64,000 bases of DNA, taken from assembly GCF_032362555.1 (NCBI RefSeq), contig NC_083507.1:4343001-4407000 (forward strand). Reading direction: 5' to 3'. Numbering within the stretch: position 1 is the first letter of the stretch; each line of letters opens with the position of its first letter. Both the position numbers and the translations under genes were made by a program. This stretch comes from Amyelois transitella. Taxonomy: Eukaryota > Arthropoda > Insecta > Lepidoptera > Pyralidae. Of this stretch, positions 12,178 through 27,100 are shown one piece after another. The notes under the pieces were generated by a model. That model was not told the DNA's origin. It saw nothing but the letters and a program-made list of their open reading frames with translations, and searched no databases.

Positions 12178-15100
12178 TTAATCTTGGTATTTCTTGTTCC
12201 TTTTACCTAAAATTTTCATGAGATTTTTCGACATGAAGTATGGTTTTTCTGGTGATCCGTCATTCCGTTCACAATCTTCCACTGTAAAAGAATAACATTA
12301 TGTTATTTTTATTGTATAGGTATTATTTTAAACGTACTATAAATACTGATTACGCATTATGGGGTCTATCTTTATTATAATGATGTTGGTAAATAGATCA
12401 GTCATTTGAACCGCAAAACCAAAGCAACTGGTCAAATTGCTAAAATTTCGTTCCGATAATTATGATGCGGAAGGATAGAGCGTCGACGGCCGAATCGAAA
12501 ACGCAGATGCGCATAAAGACACCGGTTCGAATCTACCGCGGCCATGTACGAGTACTAATGACTATTTTCGAAGTTTGTACAATCTTACGCTCTTACGGTA
12601 AGAGAAAACATAGTGATGAAACCTGCACATTCAGCCAACTGGTTGTGTAACCATATGATGCAATACAGGTTAGATTCCACTGCAAAGATTACGGAGGTCA
12701 GACGAGAGTCGCTTCGTGTAAAAACCTGACTCACCCAATCCAGCATCCATGGTTAAGAGCTTACCCCGGGCTCCTCTCCAGAGTGGTGAGGATGCAACCC
12801 GGACTTTACCAGGAGAATGAAATTATGATGCGAAAATCTGCTAAGTGAGGATTTCCAAAAACTCCCATTAGACGGAAGCTCTTTGGGCTTCAACCAAAAC
12901 TATGCTTGTTCAATTCGCATTAGAGTTTAATAGATATTGATATACTTATAGCTTTATTTACCTAGACGTTATCGCTTCCTTAGCGCGCAAAACGCACGGG
13001 TAAAAACCATACAAAATTCTCACTATATATAACAATAACTCTATACAATTCGAGCACTAATTTATAGCTTATTATTTTTACAACAAGAATATCAAACAAA
13101 ATACTGTAATTACTTACAGAAGCAAAGGAACAATGTGTCCACAGCCATACAGTACACTTGGAAGAAAATCGTGCTAATGATATACGTGATGATTCCGAGG
13201 AAGACGGCTGGAATGTAGTTGTTGTGGAGGTACAGAGAGTGCTTGCCCGCGGTGATCTTCGATACCACGTCGCCGTCCAAGAAGTAGTATACAGCAAAGC
13301 CTACACCGATGGACAACAGCAACTTGGACAAGAAAAAGATGAAATCCGCAACCTGGCGACAATATTATTACATCAATATAATATATAAAAATCTATAACA
13401 ATTTCAATCCAACTCATTTTGTTAATAATTCAAAAATGAAAAGAAATTTTTACCTTGTCTAATACAACGACTCGAACTATATTTCTCATAAGCAAGGTGA
13501 AGGCATCCCTTGCACTGGTGCAGAAATTAGTTCCATGCACAGCGCACATAATGTACGCGTTCTTATTGATGAATTTAAGGAAATTCTCTAGGCACCAGAA
13601 GAAACATTTGCAGCAACACATCACTGCCCTTGTGAACGGATTATCGAACTTCTTCAACTTCCGGTCTATGTACTCTAATATCACTCGTATTACTCGAACA
13701 ATAGCGATGATAAGGGATCCCAAGGCAACGGTACCCATGTGGTATCTGAAAAGATGACGCCTTATTTTATATTACCTTATTTCGTTCAATTCTACATCAT
13801 TGTAAATGTTTCCATCAAAATAGAGTAAAGTAACAATTAATAATTAAACTAGCTTTTACCCGCAGCTTCACCCGCGGAAATTCAGCGCCATCTACACACG
13901 CGAACTCAGATGTTTTATTAGCGCCATCTGCACCTTTTATATATAATTAAGAAGATACTCTAAGTTCTAAGTACTCCGTGTGGTTCCCGGCACTAATACA
14001 AAAAGAATAGGACCACTCCATCTCTTTCTCATGGATGCCGTAAAAAACGACTAAGGGATAGGCTTACAAACTTGGGATTCTTAGTTAGGCGATGGGCTAG
14101 CAACCTGTCACTATTTGAATTTCAATTCCATCATTAAGCCAAATAGCTGAACGTGGCCATTCAGTCTTTTCAAGCCTGTTGGCTCTGTCTACCCCGCAAG
14201 GGATATAGACGTGACCATATGTATGTATGTATGTATGTACTCTAAGTTCTATACGCGCGAATTTATCGCCACCTACAAAATAATACAGGTTTTTCGCAAA
14301 TCCCATGGGAACTTTATTTTTCTAGCAAGATGAAAAGTACCCTATATGCTTCTCCAGACTTTATTATACGTAAAATTCAAGAAGATTGGTCGAGTAGATA
14401 ACGCGTGAAGTCTAATATTATACTTGGGATTATTTTACATACCGCACTGTTCTTATGACCCCGGCTGTGAGAGTGAAAAAGGGGAGGTTTCTTTTCCTGA
14501 ATGTCCAGTACCAAGTAGCGAAGGTGCTTGCCAGCATCATGTCCGAGCAGCCGCTTACGAAGAACATCGCCCAAAACAAACCCAGGAGATTTCCAACTAT
14601 CAGACATAAAAGAAATGCTTATTAAATTATTATTACAGAAGACACATGATTGCTTAATTTATTTTCATTCTAGATTTGATGGGAACAAATATAATTTATA
14701 TTTGTTCCCATCAAATCTTTATTAAAGAATTAAGAATTTAATCGCGAAGGGATCATTCTTTGTAATGGGACAAAGTAAGTAATAAATACTTAAAATCAAT
14801 TTATATTGTTGCTTACGGTGTAAATAGATGACACTATAAGGCGAATCCAATCCCGTGAAATAACAGATCGCTTTCTTGCATGGCAGGAGCGTGCCGGAGT
14901 CATGGCAATCGATTTGGAATTGTACAGGGTCGCAGCTTCCGTAGTCCTAAAATAACCAGACACCGTATTATATTAGGACTCACCTACTAACAAACAACTG
15001 CTCTGAGATAGACCAATGAAAATCGCTAGGAGGATTACGATGGTATTTACCTATTGAAGACTAGGTACTTGTGGTCAGAATTTTCACTTGAAGGCTCAAA

Positions 15101-18100
15101 ATTATGATGCAGATGATTCAAGTGAAGATAAAAATACAGGATTATCTCAAATTGATAATTGGCCACCAGCAATGACCACGAAATATTTGGCGAGAAACTA
15201 AAGGAACTTTTTATCCTTACCGTGTAATTCCCGTTACACACGCAGTCTGGGTCGATTTTCTTATTGACTACACTGAAGATACTTTCACCCATGGACGTGA
15301 TGTACATGAGCACGAAAACCCCGTACCCGATTACAAAACAATGAACAACCCAGGGCAAAATTGGGAAGAAAATCGTCGACTTAACAGCAGTCACGGCTCT
15401 GAAATGACAAGATATCTTATGTGAATACTGTCGGTTTTTTAAATAATTCAGATAAGGGGTTGAGAAGTTAATACTCACTTGCTGCCTTCCCGAATAAGAG
15501 CAATAGCAATAACTATCCTATTTCTCAAGAAGATTACAATAAGCAGCAATATGACCAATACGATTGCCGCGATGATAAGTACGGTTAGCCAGAACTTATG
15601 TGTTTTTATTATAGATTCCGCATAGCCTTTGATATTGGTAGTAGCTATTTGTTGTACAGGGTTCTCGAGATAATACTTGTATTCTTTGTAGCATAGATAA
15701 CAAGCTGAAAATGATAAATGTGTGTAAGCTGGACGTCAATTCCTTATCACTTAATACAATGCTAACTCATTCTAAGGAGGGAATTGTTGGGAAATGACGG
15801 TTTTAAAATAAATAACAAAAATCCCAAGCCTTTGTTTGAATTTGGTCATTCAGAGAAAACTAAAGTCAGACATAGCTGGCTCTAAAACAAATAAGTTTAA
15901 CATAATCGCCAACAAAAAAGCCTGTACACAGCCTTAATAACAATTTAAGCGAACTTACAGAATCCAAGTAATGCCAGGAAACCAATGATGGAAGTCCAGA
16001 CAACTGGTCCAACCACCCATCTCAGCACGAGTATGTATAAGAAGCAGATGAGAATTACGACTAGTATCGCTCCGACGATGTACCATCGCGCTTGCACCAT
16101 ATCTTGAGCAATTTGAGCTGATAGCTGCGATTAAGAGAAAATGTTAAGTCTTCATTCATCTTGTCTGGTCAACAGAGCATTGAGTTTTATGATTGAGCAT
16201 ATGTTGGGTCATTCTTTTTGTTTGGAGTGTTCGTTTTTGTTGTTAGAATGTTAGTGATACATGCTGTGAACTGATTTAGTAAATTTTGTACGAGGATTTT
16301 AAAAATATATGGAAAAGTCTGTTCTACCAAAGTAGCAGAGATAGCCATTCAGAGGCCTCGGTAATAATAGTGAAATATATTTTAACGAGAAGTTATTTCT
16401 AAAATTTCCTATAATGGTACGCTTGTCATGCATTACTATAGATACAAATAATTAAAGTCTACAGTAATAATTTTTTAAACTAACAAAACAAGTTCTTTCA
16501 TTTTTTCTTTAGGTATTTAAAAACATGCGTGAAACTGAAATTTAAAATAAAATTGATATCCTTAGGTATTATTTAGTTTAGGCGTATGTTCATTGCTAAA
16601 GAATTTTTCGTGCCTGTTATTTACGAAAAGTATATCTACCTCATTTACTGTGCCCGTTATTTGTTGCTGGGTGCCTCCCGGTACCACACTGTCGAAGTCG
16701 ATGGGAATGCAGCGGCCCAAGACTGCTCCGTCACCAGACCCAAACATGCAAATGTTGCGTTAGAGAGCAATATTGATACTGTTATTGTGGGTTAAGGGTT
16801 TAATACATGCCATATTAGCAGTTATGTTTCGTTTACGATGTGGGTACAACAACTTCCTATCAAAATAAAATCTGGTGCATACTAACATTAATATGAGTTC
16901 ATTGTGTCTATATTTTCAATTTCAGAAAGTTGTAACCACATCATGGTAGAAGTATACATGCCAGTAATGTTATCACGCTGGTACGTTAAATAAGCAAACG
17001 GGTAGGTTCAAAATAGTGTCTACAGTGCAATTCAGTGCATGTTCCGTTAATATCGTTTGTGATGCGTCAGTTAACGTCTACACATGCGAAAGTTAGAATA
17101 CCATGCCAAACAGTTGACGTCCTAAGCTGGCGATACCTACAATATGGGTATCACGCTCGGTCCCTTTAAAGTAGGTGACCCAGCTAGCGGCGATCCAGCC
17201 CACATAGGTGTCGAGAGCGGTCGCTCTGGTCAGCAAAGATTCTTGCGCCTTCTTTGGATTCCGAAGGCATGCGCCGTCTGTCCCACTGTTCGGCCTTCGA
17301 GGGATCATCGTGGTGGCCTCAGGACATGCCGGCATCGTTGATAGGTCGCCGATGCAGCGAAACAGCACTATACATTCAGCAAACCTACCATTAGCTCTTG
17401 AGCTCTATTTTGTTGTAATTTTCAGTTTCATAATTATTAAAAAAACTCAGGTAATGAGTGTAAATGCACACTTGAAAACGTGTTAATAGATTGTTTAATA
17501 TGCCATTTACAATGAACAAATCCATTAAAAGGATACAAGGTAAGCGTATCTATATCGTTAGTATAAAAAAAATCTTCACACTCAAAAATGATTGAATAAT
17601 ATTGAAAATTACCTGGTTCACTTTTAAGAACACTTTTTGCGCACTTTTCATCCTTAATGCTCCTCATTGCATTTTGGTATGTACTTATATCCGCGTCGTA
17701 TTTACACACCATGCTGCCTTTTAATTCATTAAAATTTTGAGCAGTCATTGTTTCCTCAAAATTTATGGTATTTTCTGGACACTTATTTACACAGACCTGA
17801 TAAGCATAAAGTATAATTTAGTTTATGGCTACACCGATAGAGAAATACAGTTACATCTATGGGAAAAATCTAATTTTATTTATGTATTAATTTATTTATT
17901 ACATATAAGACAAGAAATAATAGTTTGAAAGTTATGTTTATTTCTAAGAAATCTCTTTCAGAAAATCCGAGATGATGGAAAGGGTGACGTAACAGGCGTC
18001 CACACAATTCTTTTAAACATACATAAACAAATACATAATAAAATGAAAATACCAAATAATATACTTACATACATATAGAATTGATAAACAAATTAGCAAG

Positions 18101-21100
18101 GTTTGGAGAGATGATAAATTTTATATGTCCTAGCTGTCCTCATCTCGCGTTGTGGGCTAATATCTTTTTACACAGAGTTCTAATTATGGTATACTTTGTA
18201 AGACCAAACTGCAGATAAAATTCTATTTGATTTAAAATAGATTCAGTAGTTTTAAAAGCTTAACAATGTTCAATTTATTATCACTTACATGGGCCATGTA
18301 CTTACATGATAATACGAAACTGTCCAGGCCCACGAACTCCGGGTACTCTTGTGTCAATTATATTGTGCCAACTGATTTATGTTGACTTTTATTCAAATAA
18401 ATGATTTGAAGCGAGCAACATTCGTAAAACTTTGATGTTTAAATAAAATTTTCTTACTTGAGGTGTGGGACAGCCTGTGATGGGTGTGTCCGGTTGAAGG
18501 CATCGTGTAATATCAAAAAAGACGAGATACTTTTTATCTTGCAATCCTGAATTAAGACCACATCGATTGCCATTAGAGTCTATAGGCGCTAGTAGCTTCT
18601 GCATATTTCCATGCTGCATAGCTGAAAATGTTGTAAAATACAGGATTGGAATGACACATAAACTGAAGAAATCCTCAAGTAAAACAAATCGAGCGAGTCA
18701 AAGGCGCCATGCAGCCATAGCAACTTAGATAATAGTTTGGCTAGCTTTTTGGTATCCTTAATGTCTTTATAACCTAGCCTCGATAGGCGATCCTAAAAGA
18801 GGAGTCCCAAGTTTATAAGCCTTTCCTTTAGTCGCCTTTTACGACATCTATCCATTCTGACATGATTATATTGCTTTGTTTTTAATCCATTGCTTTCTTT
18901 TGAATGTATTCTCGTAATTTTAATTTTTAAAAGTCTGTTTTAAAAATATAAGTTGAGTGAGTTATTTCAGAAAGTGCAGTTTTAATTTCTATTAAAACAA
19001 GTTCCGACCCATCAACAAATAGTTCTGCATCAAACAATTATTTATGTGTTTTTGTCAATTTATTCTGTTATAAATTAGCTTCTTAGTAGTTTTAGTACTG
19101 CCTATTTATTTTTGAAATATGATTTTCTAATGCAGCGCATACGACATAATCACGTACGTAACCGCTTGTTAACTCGCGTAGTTAATCATGTTAAATTAAT
19201 GTTAATAAGGATGATTAAAACATCGTAAATTGGCTACGTAGTCACTGCTATTAGGTAAAGCTAGATTTCATTTATGCAGGGAACGAATCTTCACTAAAAA
19301 TTTGTATTGATTTAATAATTATCAATCACAGCTTTCTTGACACCACACGAATACGACACACATACTTACATTGAATATCACGACTTAAAAATGTTTAAAA
19401 ATAAAAATATAATGTTTTAAACTACATATATTATATTACCATAGAATCCAATGAAGCCCCAAACTCCCAAGTAGATGATGAATAAAATAAGCCATAGTAT
19501 GTCAGTGCACGATCGATTGTGGATAGGTCCGTTAAAGTCTGGATCGTACCGTATCGGCTCCCCTGAAACAATGGACTTGTATTAAGATCTTGTAAATTTT
19601 GTGTTATTATCCTATTGATCTCTGGCATTGACAAAATGAGATCTAGATCAAAACTGATACTATGACTCTGTAAATAAATGCAATGATTCTGCTACAGACT
19701 ATCCGGTTAAACTATAATAGTTCAGTCATGACAGTTACGTAAAATTCCCTGATCGTTTTTACCATAATTTTGGTATCCAATTATTTATACATAAATGAAT
19801 ACAATATCATTCAACAACGTAAATAATTATACATATTCCAGCATTATGGTGCTAAAGATGTTTGAAATTTTTAATTTTGAAACAGAAGACGTCAACCCAC
19901 GATGCATAAAATACGAAGATTCCAAAATAAAACTGACTGATAACTAATTAGCAGAAAACAAATAAATTACAAACATGTATGAAATCAAAGAATTACTAAT
20001 GCCATGAAAAAAGAAAATGTGAGAAGTAGGTATGCTCACGTATAATCAACTAATGACTAAAGGCGGTTTTATCAGAAATAATATAATTTCCTTCAGCCAC
20101 TTATTTCTTTAGGCAAAAAGGTACGATGATCCGAGCTAAAGTTCTCACACGTGTATTACAATCACAATGTAATAAATATTGGTACATTGTTATTTGTTTT
20201 TAATTGTTGTGATTACTTCGTACCTAAATTTACACATGGTTTTGCCATGTATTCTTAGATATGGGATAATTCATAAACAGTAGAAATACTAAGGCTTTCC
20301 AAAAACCGATTTCTGGATGAAACTACTTACGAGATTCCTTTGGTGGTATGCAACAATCCCCACAGCAACCCATATCAGAGTTGTGAACCGTTTAAGATCA
20401 AAAACACAAAATAAGACATATTTCAAAGGTAACTTCTTCACAAATAAATTTTGTGTCACGAAATATCCATCGTAACGCACAATCCTCGGTACGGCACTGT
20501 TGTAAATATCTGCTACTCTTATCTGTCCCTCCAGATAACAGCGTGTTTGTAATCAAAACGTACAAAAACCTCCGTGTGATTAATTGAATGAAGTCATGGC
20601 ATGCGTGAATATGCGTGTTTAGTCTTATAGCATAGGTAAGTATTTTGTTTTTTAATAATAACTTTTTGCCATCGATTCAAATGTGTCCATAGATTGAACT
20701 CAACCTCATAATAGCATGGTATTTTTTTGAGCTCTGATGAATTTTGATGACGATAAATATTTCAGATTTCTGTGGTCTTCTCTCTCTCATCTTCGCGTTA
20801 AACCACTTATGCCATCCATAGTAATTATAGATACTTCCGGGCCCGCGTACTGTGCTATTATTGCATCTTTGTGTATTGTTATACAGCGGAACCGAACTGT
20901 TGGAACCTTATCTACCTAAAGAAATGATTCACATAGTCAAAAGTGCAAAGTGAACAACAGCTGCAGCTTGTTACCAACTATACTAACATTTGAATTGTGG
21001 AATCACATGCTGGACGAATGTTGCTTGTTGAAATGACACATTGTACAGGTATGTGTGCGTGACATTAAGGCTTTGTAGCCTAATGGAGCATGAAACAGGT

Positions 21101-24100
21101 CTATCTGACCTATACCTACATCATAGTGTACCACAAAGCTTTGAAATGATAAATATTATCTCTCATATTTATAAAGAACTGCGTGTTTGCAGTAACTTAT
21201 CTTACAAATGTTAATTGTATGCTACCACCATTTTCATAACATTAACGTAGAAGGAAATTCCATTCATTTACGTAATATGTGATAAAGAATTAATTGCCCT
21301 TAATTGACAAAGCTCTTAGATTGTTACTGATGGCAAGTCTTTCTTACGATATACTTAAGTGTGTCTGCATAGTATTGTGTAATAATTCTATATCCGTACT
21401 TGGTACTAATTCTTAATCAAAATCTGGATGACATTGTGAAAATCTATTGGAATGTAACTTGATCTTTAAGGCACATGTTTAATAAGTATATTAATATCAT
21501 GGATATTGATAACTCTTAATCGGCAAAGAAATTGTGGTTATTCTGAGGATCATAATAATGCGATGTTGTTAAGAACCTTCACACCAGTTTTAATTTACAT
21601 GAAAATGTTATCTTTGATTAATATTATTAGTGTCTATGTGATTTTATTCATTAGTATTACGACACTTTTTCAAAACGGCACTATTTTAAAATATTTTATC
21701 ACTGGACGGATATAACATCACATCACACATCTACACTATCTGCGAGGTAACGTCACCGCGCCACTGAGATCACTGGTGATTACCTCTTACTTGTATACAC
21801 AACAGCCCACTGGCGAGTTAGTGTGAAATAAAGTGTTGTTCACACAATAACGAGTCCTTAACTACCTCGTTACCTGTCTCTAGAACTTATTTCATCCTGC
21901 CATTAAACATATTCTCGTAATGCTAATCAGGTGGTCCGATTTTCTTTCAAACTTGGGAAGATTATAACTTGAGTCTTTATAGAGTAATTGTAAGATAAAA
22001 ATCATCTTCCCATGGCTGAACAGAATACTGAAATTGCATAAAGTGGCAATATATTGGTTATTAATATTAAATGAAACGTGATTATTAGAGCGTTTCCGTG
22101 GTCTCGGGTTTATGTTAAAGCAATAGTGGCCAGTACGGTGACGGTAACACATTTACTACTGAGATGGGAACAGTGACCGTCACGGTGCGCGCGCGCATCG
22201 TCACATCATTGCGATCGTCCAGTGTCCGTGCTACAAATAAACTCTATTACTACGTGACTACTATACATTAATCAATATCGTCTTTTGGACACATCTGTAG
22301 TTTCAAGAAAAGAAAAAAGAAAATTAAATATTTATCAAAGCAGTAGCTAAGTAAAGCGTGCAAATTAGTACACGTGATATGGGCTTTGGGTTTTATACAA
22401 AGTAAACATTACACAGATAAAAAGTCATAGCAAATATGAACATCCTCTTTCCTTTTTTATTGGATTTTTTTTATTAGGTATATCCGGCGACTGAAGTCTT
22501 CGTCATCTTGGCTTTAGTCCTGGTTGCATCCTCACCACTCTGGAGAGGAGCCTGGGGTATACCTTTAACCATAGATCCTGGATTGGGTGAGTTACACGAA
22601 GCGACACCCGTCTGACCTCCGGAACCTTTGCAGGGGAACCTTACCCATATATCGATCATGGTTATACATCCAATTGCCTAAATGTGCAGGGTTCCTCGCG
22701 ATGTTTTCCCTCACCGTAAGAGCATCGGTTAGCATTCAAACTAATGTAATAACTACGACAATAGTTATTGATGGCCGGGGTGGGATTCAAAACTGTGCTT
22801 TTTGCGCCACAGGCAATTTAACATTAGTTTATTAGTTTAGTAACATTAGTATTTAGTTTTTCACCACATCAAAAAAAGTCCTTTATTATTATGGTACTGG
22901 CTGGGTACTGAAAAGCTACATATAGTACATTCAAAAAGCACTACGCAAACAAAAACTACCTAAGGAGCGAAATACCATAAAATCGAAACACAAGATTTTG
23001 CAGATGTAACTACCTAAACCTATGTACTTAATTATCATGCTTTATCAGCTGCAGTTGCACTAGATAAACCGTGCATACCTACGTCGTTATTCGAAGACCC
23101 TGATCTAGAATAATACGGTAGCTAATTTATCACGCAAACACCTAAGTAAGTATTTCATTTGAACAGAAGAAATTGATTCAATAATATTTACTTTTCCTGT
23201 AAAATTACACATGAGACTCGTCAAATTTCCCACACACACTTTCACGAAGACAATATACGAGTATAATCAAAAGATTGAAATGTAAACAAATAACTAGTAT
23301 TTTTTTTTATTTTATTTTTATGACACAGTAACAAACATTGTTACAACATACATATTATTTGATAATTGGCGAACACATAAAACAATCAATCCATCTATAT
23401 AGATGTGCGTGATCCTGCGATCGGTTACAGGCAGTGAAGGTCATTTAAGCCCAGACAAAGAGTTAGGTAGATGATGAGCAGTTGTTGTAGTGTCTATTAT
23501 TGTTATGAAAACGTTTGCTAATTCGAATAGGGAAAATGTCTCACATTTTTCCAGCAATAATAGAATCAGCATTCGCAATCTCGGGCAGAAATGTTTGGTG
23601 ACGTAAACTCTACTATTTGCTAATAAACCCGCACTGATTATACAACACATTAGCGTCGGAGTATAAATTTAAAATCGCACCACACGCTTCAGTTTTTAGT
23701 AAGTACCTAACATTTTCCTTGATCCTCCTTAATTGACATAAAATATGTATTTTGCACAGTACTTGAGCAAAGGGAAACTACATTTAATCTCAGGTGTGAA
23801 TGACTTTTATTAATATTTTATGTTACTGATGGAATTATGGATGATTGAGTGGGATCGAACAATATTGCTGTTATTAAGTTACATGTGAAATTGCAAATTC
23901 AATTAACATTAAATTTAATGCGTCATGTTATTGTCCTCTGAGAAAAGGGCGTGATTTTATAAACGATACATATGTATTATATTTCATTAATCCTGAAACC
24001 ATGTCAGATAATATTACTGATTTTATAATTATTGAATACAAGTATTTATCAAAACGATTCATTTGACGTTTTAATATTAGAACTTTACATTTTTTGTAAG

Positions 24101-27100
24101 ATTCAAAGTTGCTAGCGTATGTAATTTGCAAAGAAAACGTTTTAAACCTGTCACTTTTAACTTTTTTCTTAAAGGAAAAGCTTGTAGTGAACTTTTTACA
24201 GTAATATAAGAAGCTTTTCATTCATAAATACTTAAATATTTTTTGTCGCTGTTTCCGTGACGTCTTATTACGATTACTGACGACACAACTAGTTTCCACT
24301 ACCAATTCATTAAAAAAAAGAGGAGGAAAACTTAAAAAATACACCCTAACTGTACATGGTATACTACTTAAAATAAAGTTACTTCACATAATCATTCCCT
24401 TGTATAAGTGTTATTTTGATAAATATAGACATACAAAAACATCATTGTACCCGTGCGAAGCCGGAGCGTGTCGCTAGAAATAAGTATTTTGTAAGTTGAT
24501 AGTCCTGTTTTCGGTAGCATACATAGAAACGGTGAAAAAACACAACGAATAGTCCTGCAAAGAATGTGACGGTACATACTACAACTAAAACTAAAATATT
24601 TTTTTATTCTTCATAATTATGAAGAATAAAAGGTCACTGATATAAATAAAAGGTCGTGTTCAAATAGTTTTACTGTCTACTGAAAATAGGAATTACCAAC
24701 ATAGGTTAAGGAAAATTTACATGGATTACTGGATGCTCTGCTTTCCAAATAAGAACAATTGATTTGTTCTAATTTGAAATGCAGAGCATCCAGTAATTTC
24801 GTTTAATGGAAACTTTATCTCATAAAACTAATGAATGAGACCCCACTCAGGCAAGACACGTCACATGTTAAATAACTTACTTATTAATTAATTTACAATT
24901 AACTATTCTTCTTTGCATTGAGTTAATAAATTGAACATTTGTATTTGGATTAATTTTTTTGATGAACTGCTGATAATATTTGGAACCAAAGCTTGGAACT
25001 GAGATTTAATAAACATGAAAAGTCCGAAACTATCAACATTTTAAGAATTTACCACAAATATTTCGCAGGTAACAAAATATCTTGGCTTAATACAACTTGA
25101 TTCGGCACCTGTTTGTAGACCGCGTCCTTCAAACATCAAGATCAAAAATAACTTGTAAGATCAGATCATCAATATTATGAGAAATAGGGACAGCGACGTA
25201 ACTCCTTTGCACCTATATTTTTATGGTTAGCCGACAAACTTTGGCGGGTTGCCAGAAACAGTCGATGCAGTTAAATTTATTTGTGTCTTTTCGTAACGTT
25301 GAATACACATTAAATTTTAAAAAGCATACAATTGATGTAATACTTTTTAAAACAACATAATTTATATACACATTTTAAAAGAATACTCAAGTTTTTTTCC
25401 TTTCAGATTGAAACAGAATCTCAACTATCCCAATCCCAACAAATATTTAAATACGAAAGAAAGTTTATTTGTTTGTTTGTTACCTCTGCACGAGTTATCT
25501 ACTGAATTAATCTTCTTGAAATACCACCTATATATTATTAAGAGTCTGGAGAAGGACATAGAGTACCTTTCATTCCCGGTAAAAACTAAAGTTCCCGTGG
25601 GATTTGCGAAAAACCTGTATTCTTTTGTAGGGTTTAATTAGTTGCTTTTTGTAGATGGCGCTGAACTCATCGCTTTTTGTAGATTTTTATTCTCGCGGGT
25701 AAAAGCTAGTTAGGTGGTATAATTAGTTTTTATTTAATGATTTTCATTCATGTTTTGAGTTAATGAATTCAGGAAATAATGTTTAAGAGCAAATCGGGGT
25801 GACGCCTTTACTATGAAAGTATCTACTGTGTATTCAGCAGCCGTCAAAATTTATGATTCAGTTTTATTTTAGTAGGTATAGGTAGGAACTTATTGTGTTA
25901 TTCAATCTTACCTTAAAGATTTATTATTTTTGAAGCCATCTTATACTCAATTCATTATAAATCACATTAAAAAGTCAATTCCAAATAAATTGGTATCGGT
26001 TGTTGCCTTTAAAACCGATAATGAAACTTGAATGATTTAATTATTTAAATATACCTACATACTTTTAAACTTGTACTCGTAAATGAGTAAGTATACCAAT
26101 TACGAAGGTCCTTAACAAACAAGCAACGGGAAGCAAATTTGTCGCTATCGTCATATCATCCGACAAGTTTTGTATGCAAGGTCTTTTTTATGATTGCGAC
26201 AGTTTGGCAATGACAAACAACTGTCCTATTCTGACTTCAAACGTTTGCAAAAATATTGGATCACATTTGTTTCATTTTCGGTTGTCGCGTGAATAAACCC
26301 TCCAGCTTTTTTGGAATACAAGGTATGACAAATCGACCTACAATACAACAGATAGGTAGGTCAAGTACTAGTCTATGTATATATTCTCATAGTAGTAGGT
26401 ACTTGTGCTTGGACAAGAATGCTTGAACAAGAATAACAGATCTTTTGTGTTAGACTAAATATCTGTTAATCTTGTTTAAACATGTAAAGGTAAAAATATT
26501 TTGTGTTTAAGAGAATACTGCAATAGGTACAATGTGTAAAACAAGCAAATAATGTATCTTGAATTGAATAATTCAAATACAATATTATATTCAGATACAT
26601 TATTTGCTTGTTTTACACATTGCACCTACGAAATACCACTAATGTACACTTCAGAAACCCCCTTATAGGTATAAATCTTGCTCTACTGAGTAATTTTATG
26701 ACTGACTTACTACAATAAACAGCCGAAACTTTTGGGCGTAGAAACTTTTGTTCCTTAAAAAATATAGGGGAGCGCTAGGGTAGAGATTTTCCAAAATTTC
26801 CATAATAATAACAAACAGAACTTTTTCACGCCTGCGGTACTGCGGCCATATGTTCATGTATTATATTTAAAAAAAAAGGAAAGAGTCATATGTTCTTTCT
26901 ATTATTCCTTTGGGACCGGAGTTCCGGGCCCGTGCCCCTGAACTCAGGTAGTTGTCTACCTACCCGTAAATAGTTAATTTTTTTTTGTCCACTCCATTTT
27001 TTCGTATATACCCATGTCTTCTCTTGTCTAACACAACTGCAAAAACTAAGTTTCCAATTGTGGAGTTTTTGCATTTTTAATACAAGAGAACAAAAAGCCT

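Noticed and set aside
12462..12650. A small plus-strand open frame
   Set aside because: It falls inside a tRNA-derived SINE copy.
15047..15478. A 143-residue minus-strand frame as a separate gene
   Set aside because: It is the Ctl2 exon 15398-15221 extended into both flanking introns.
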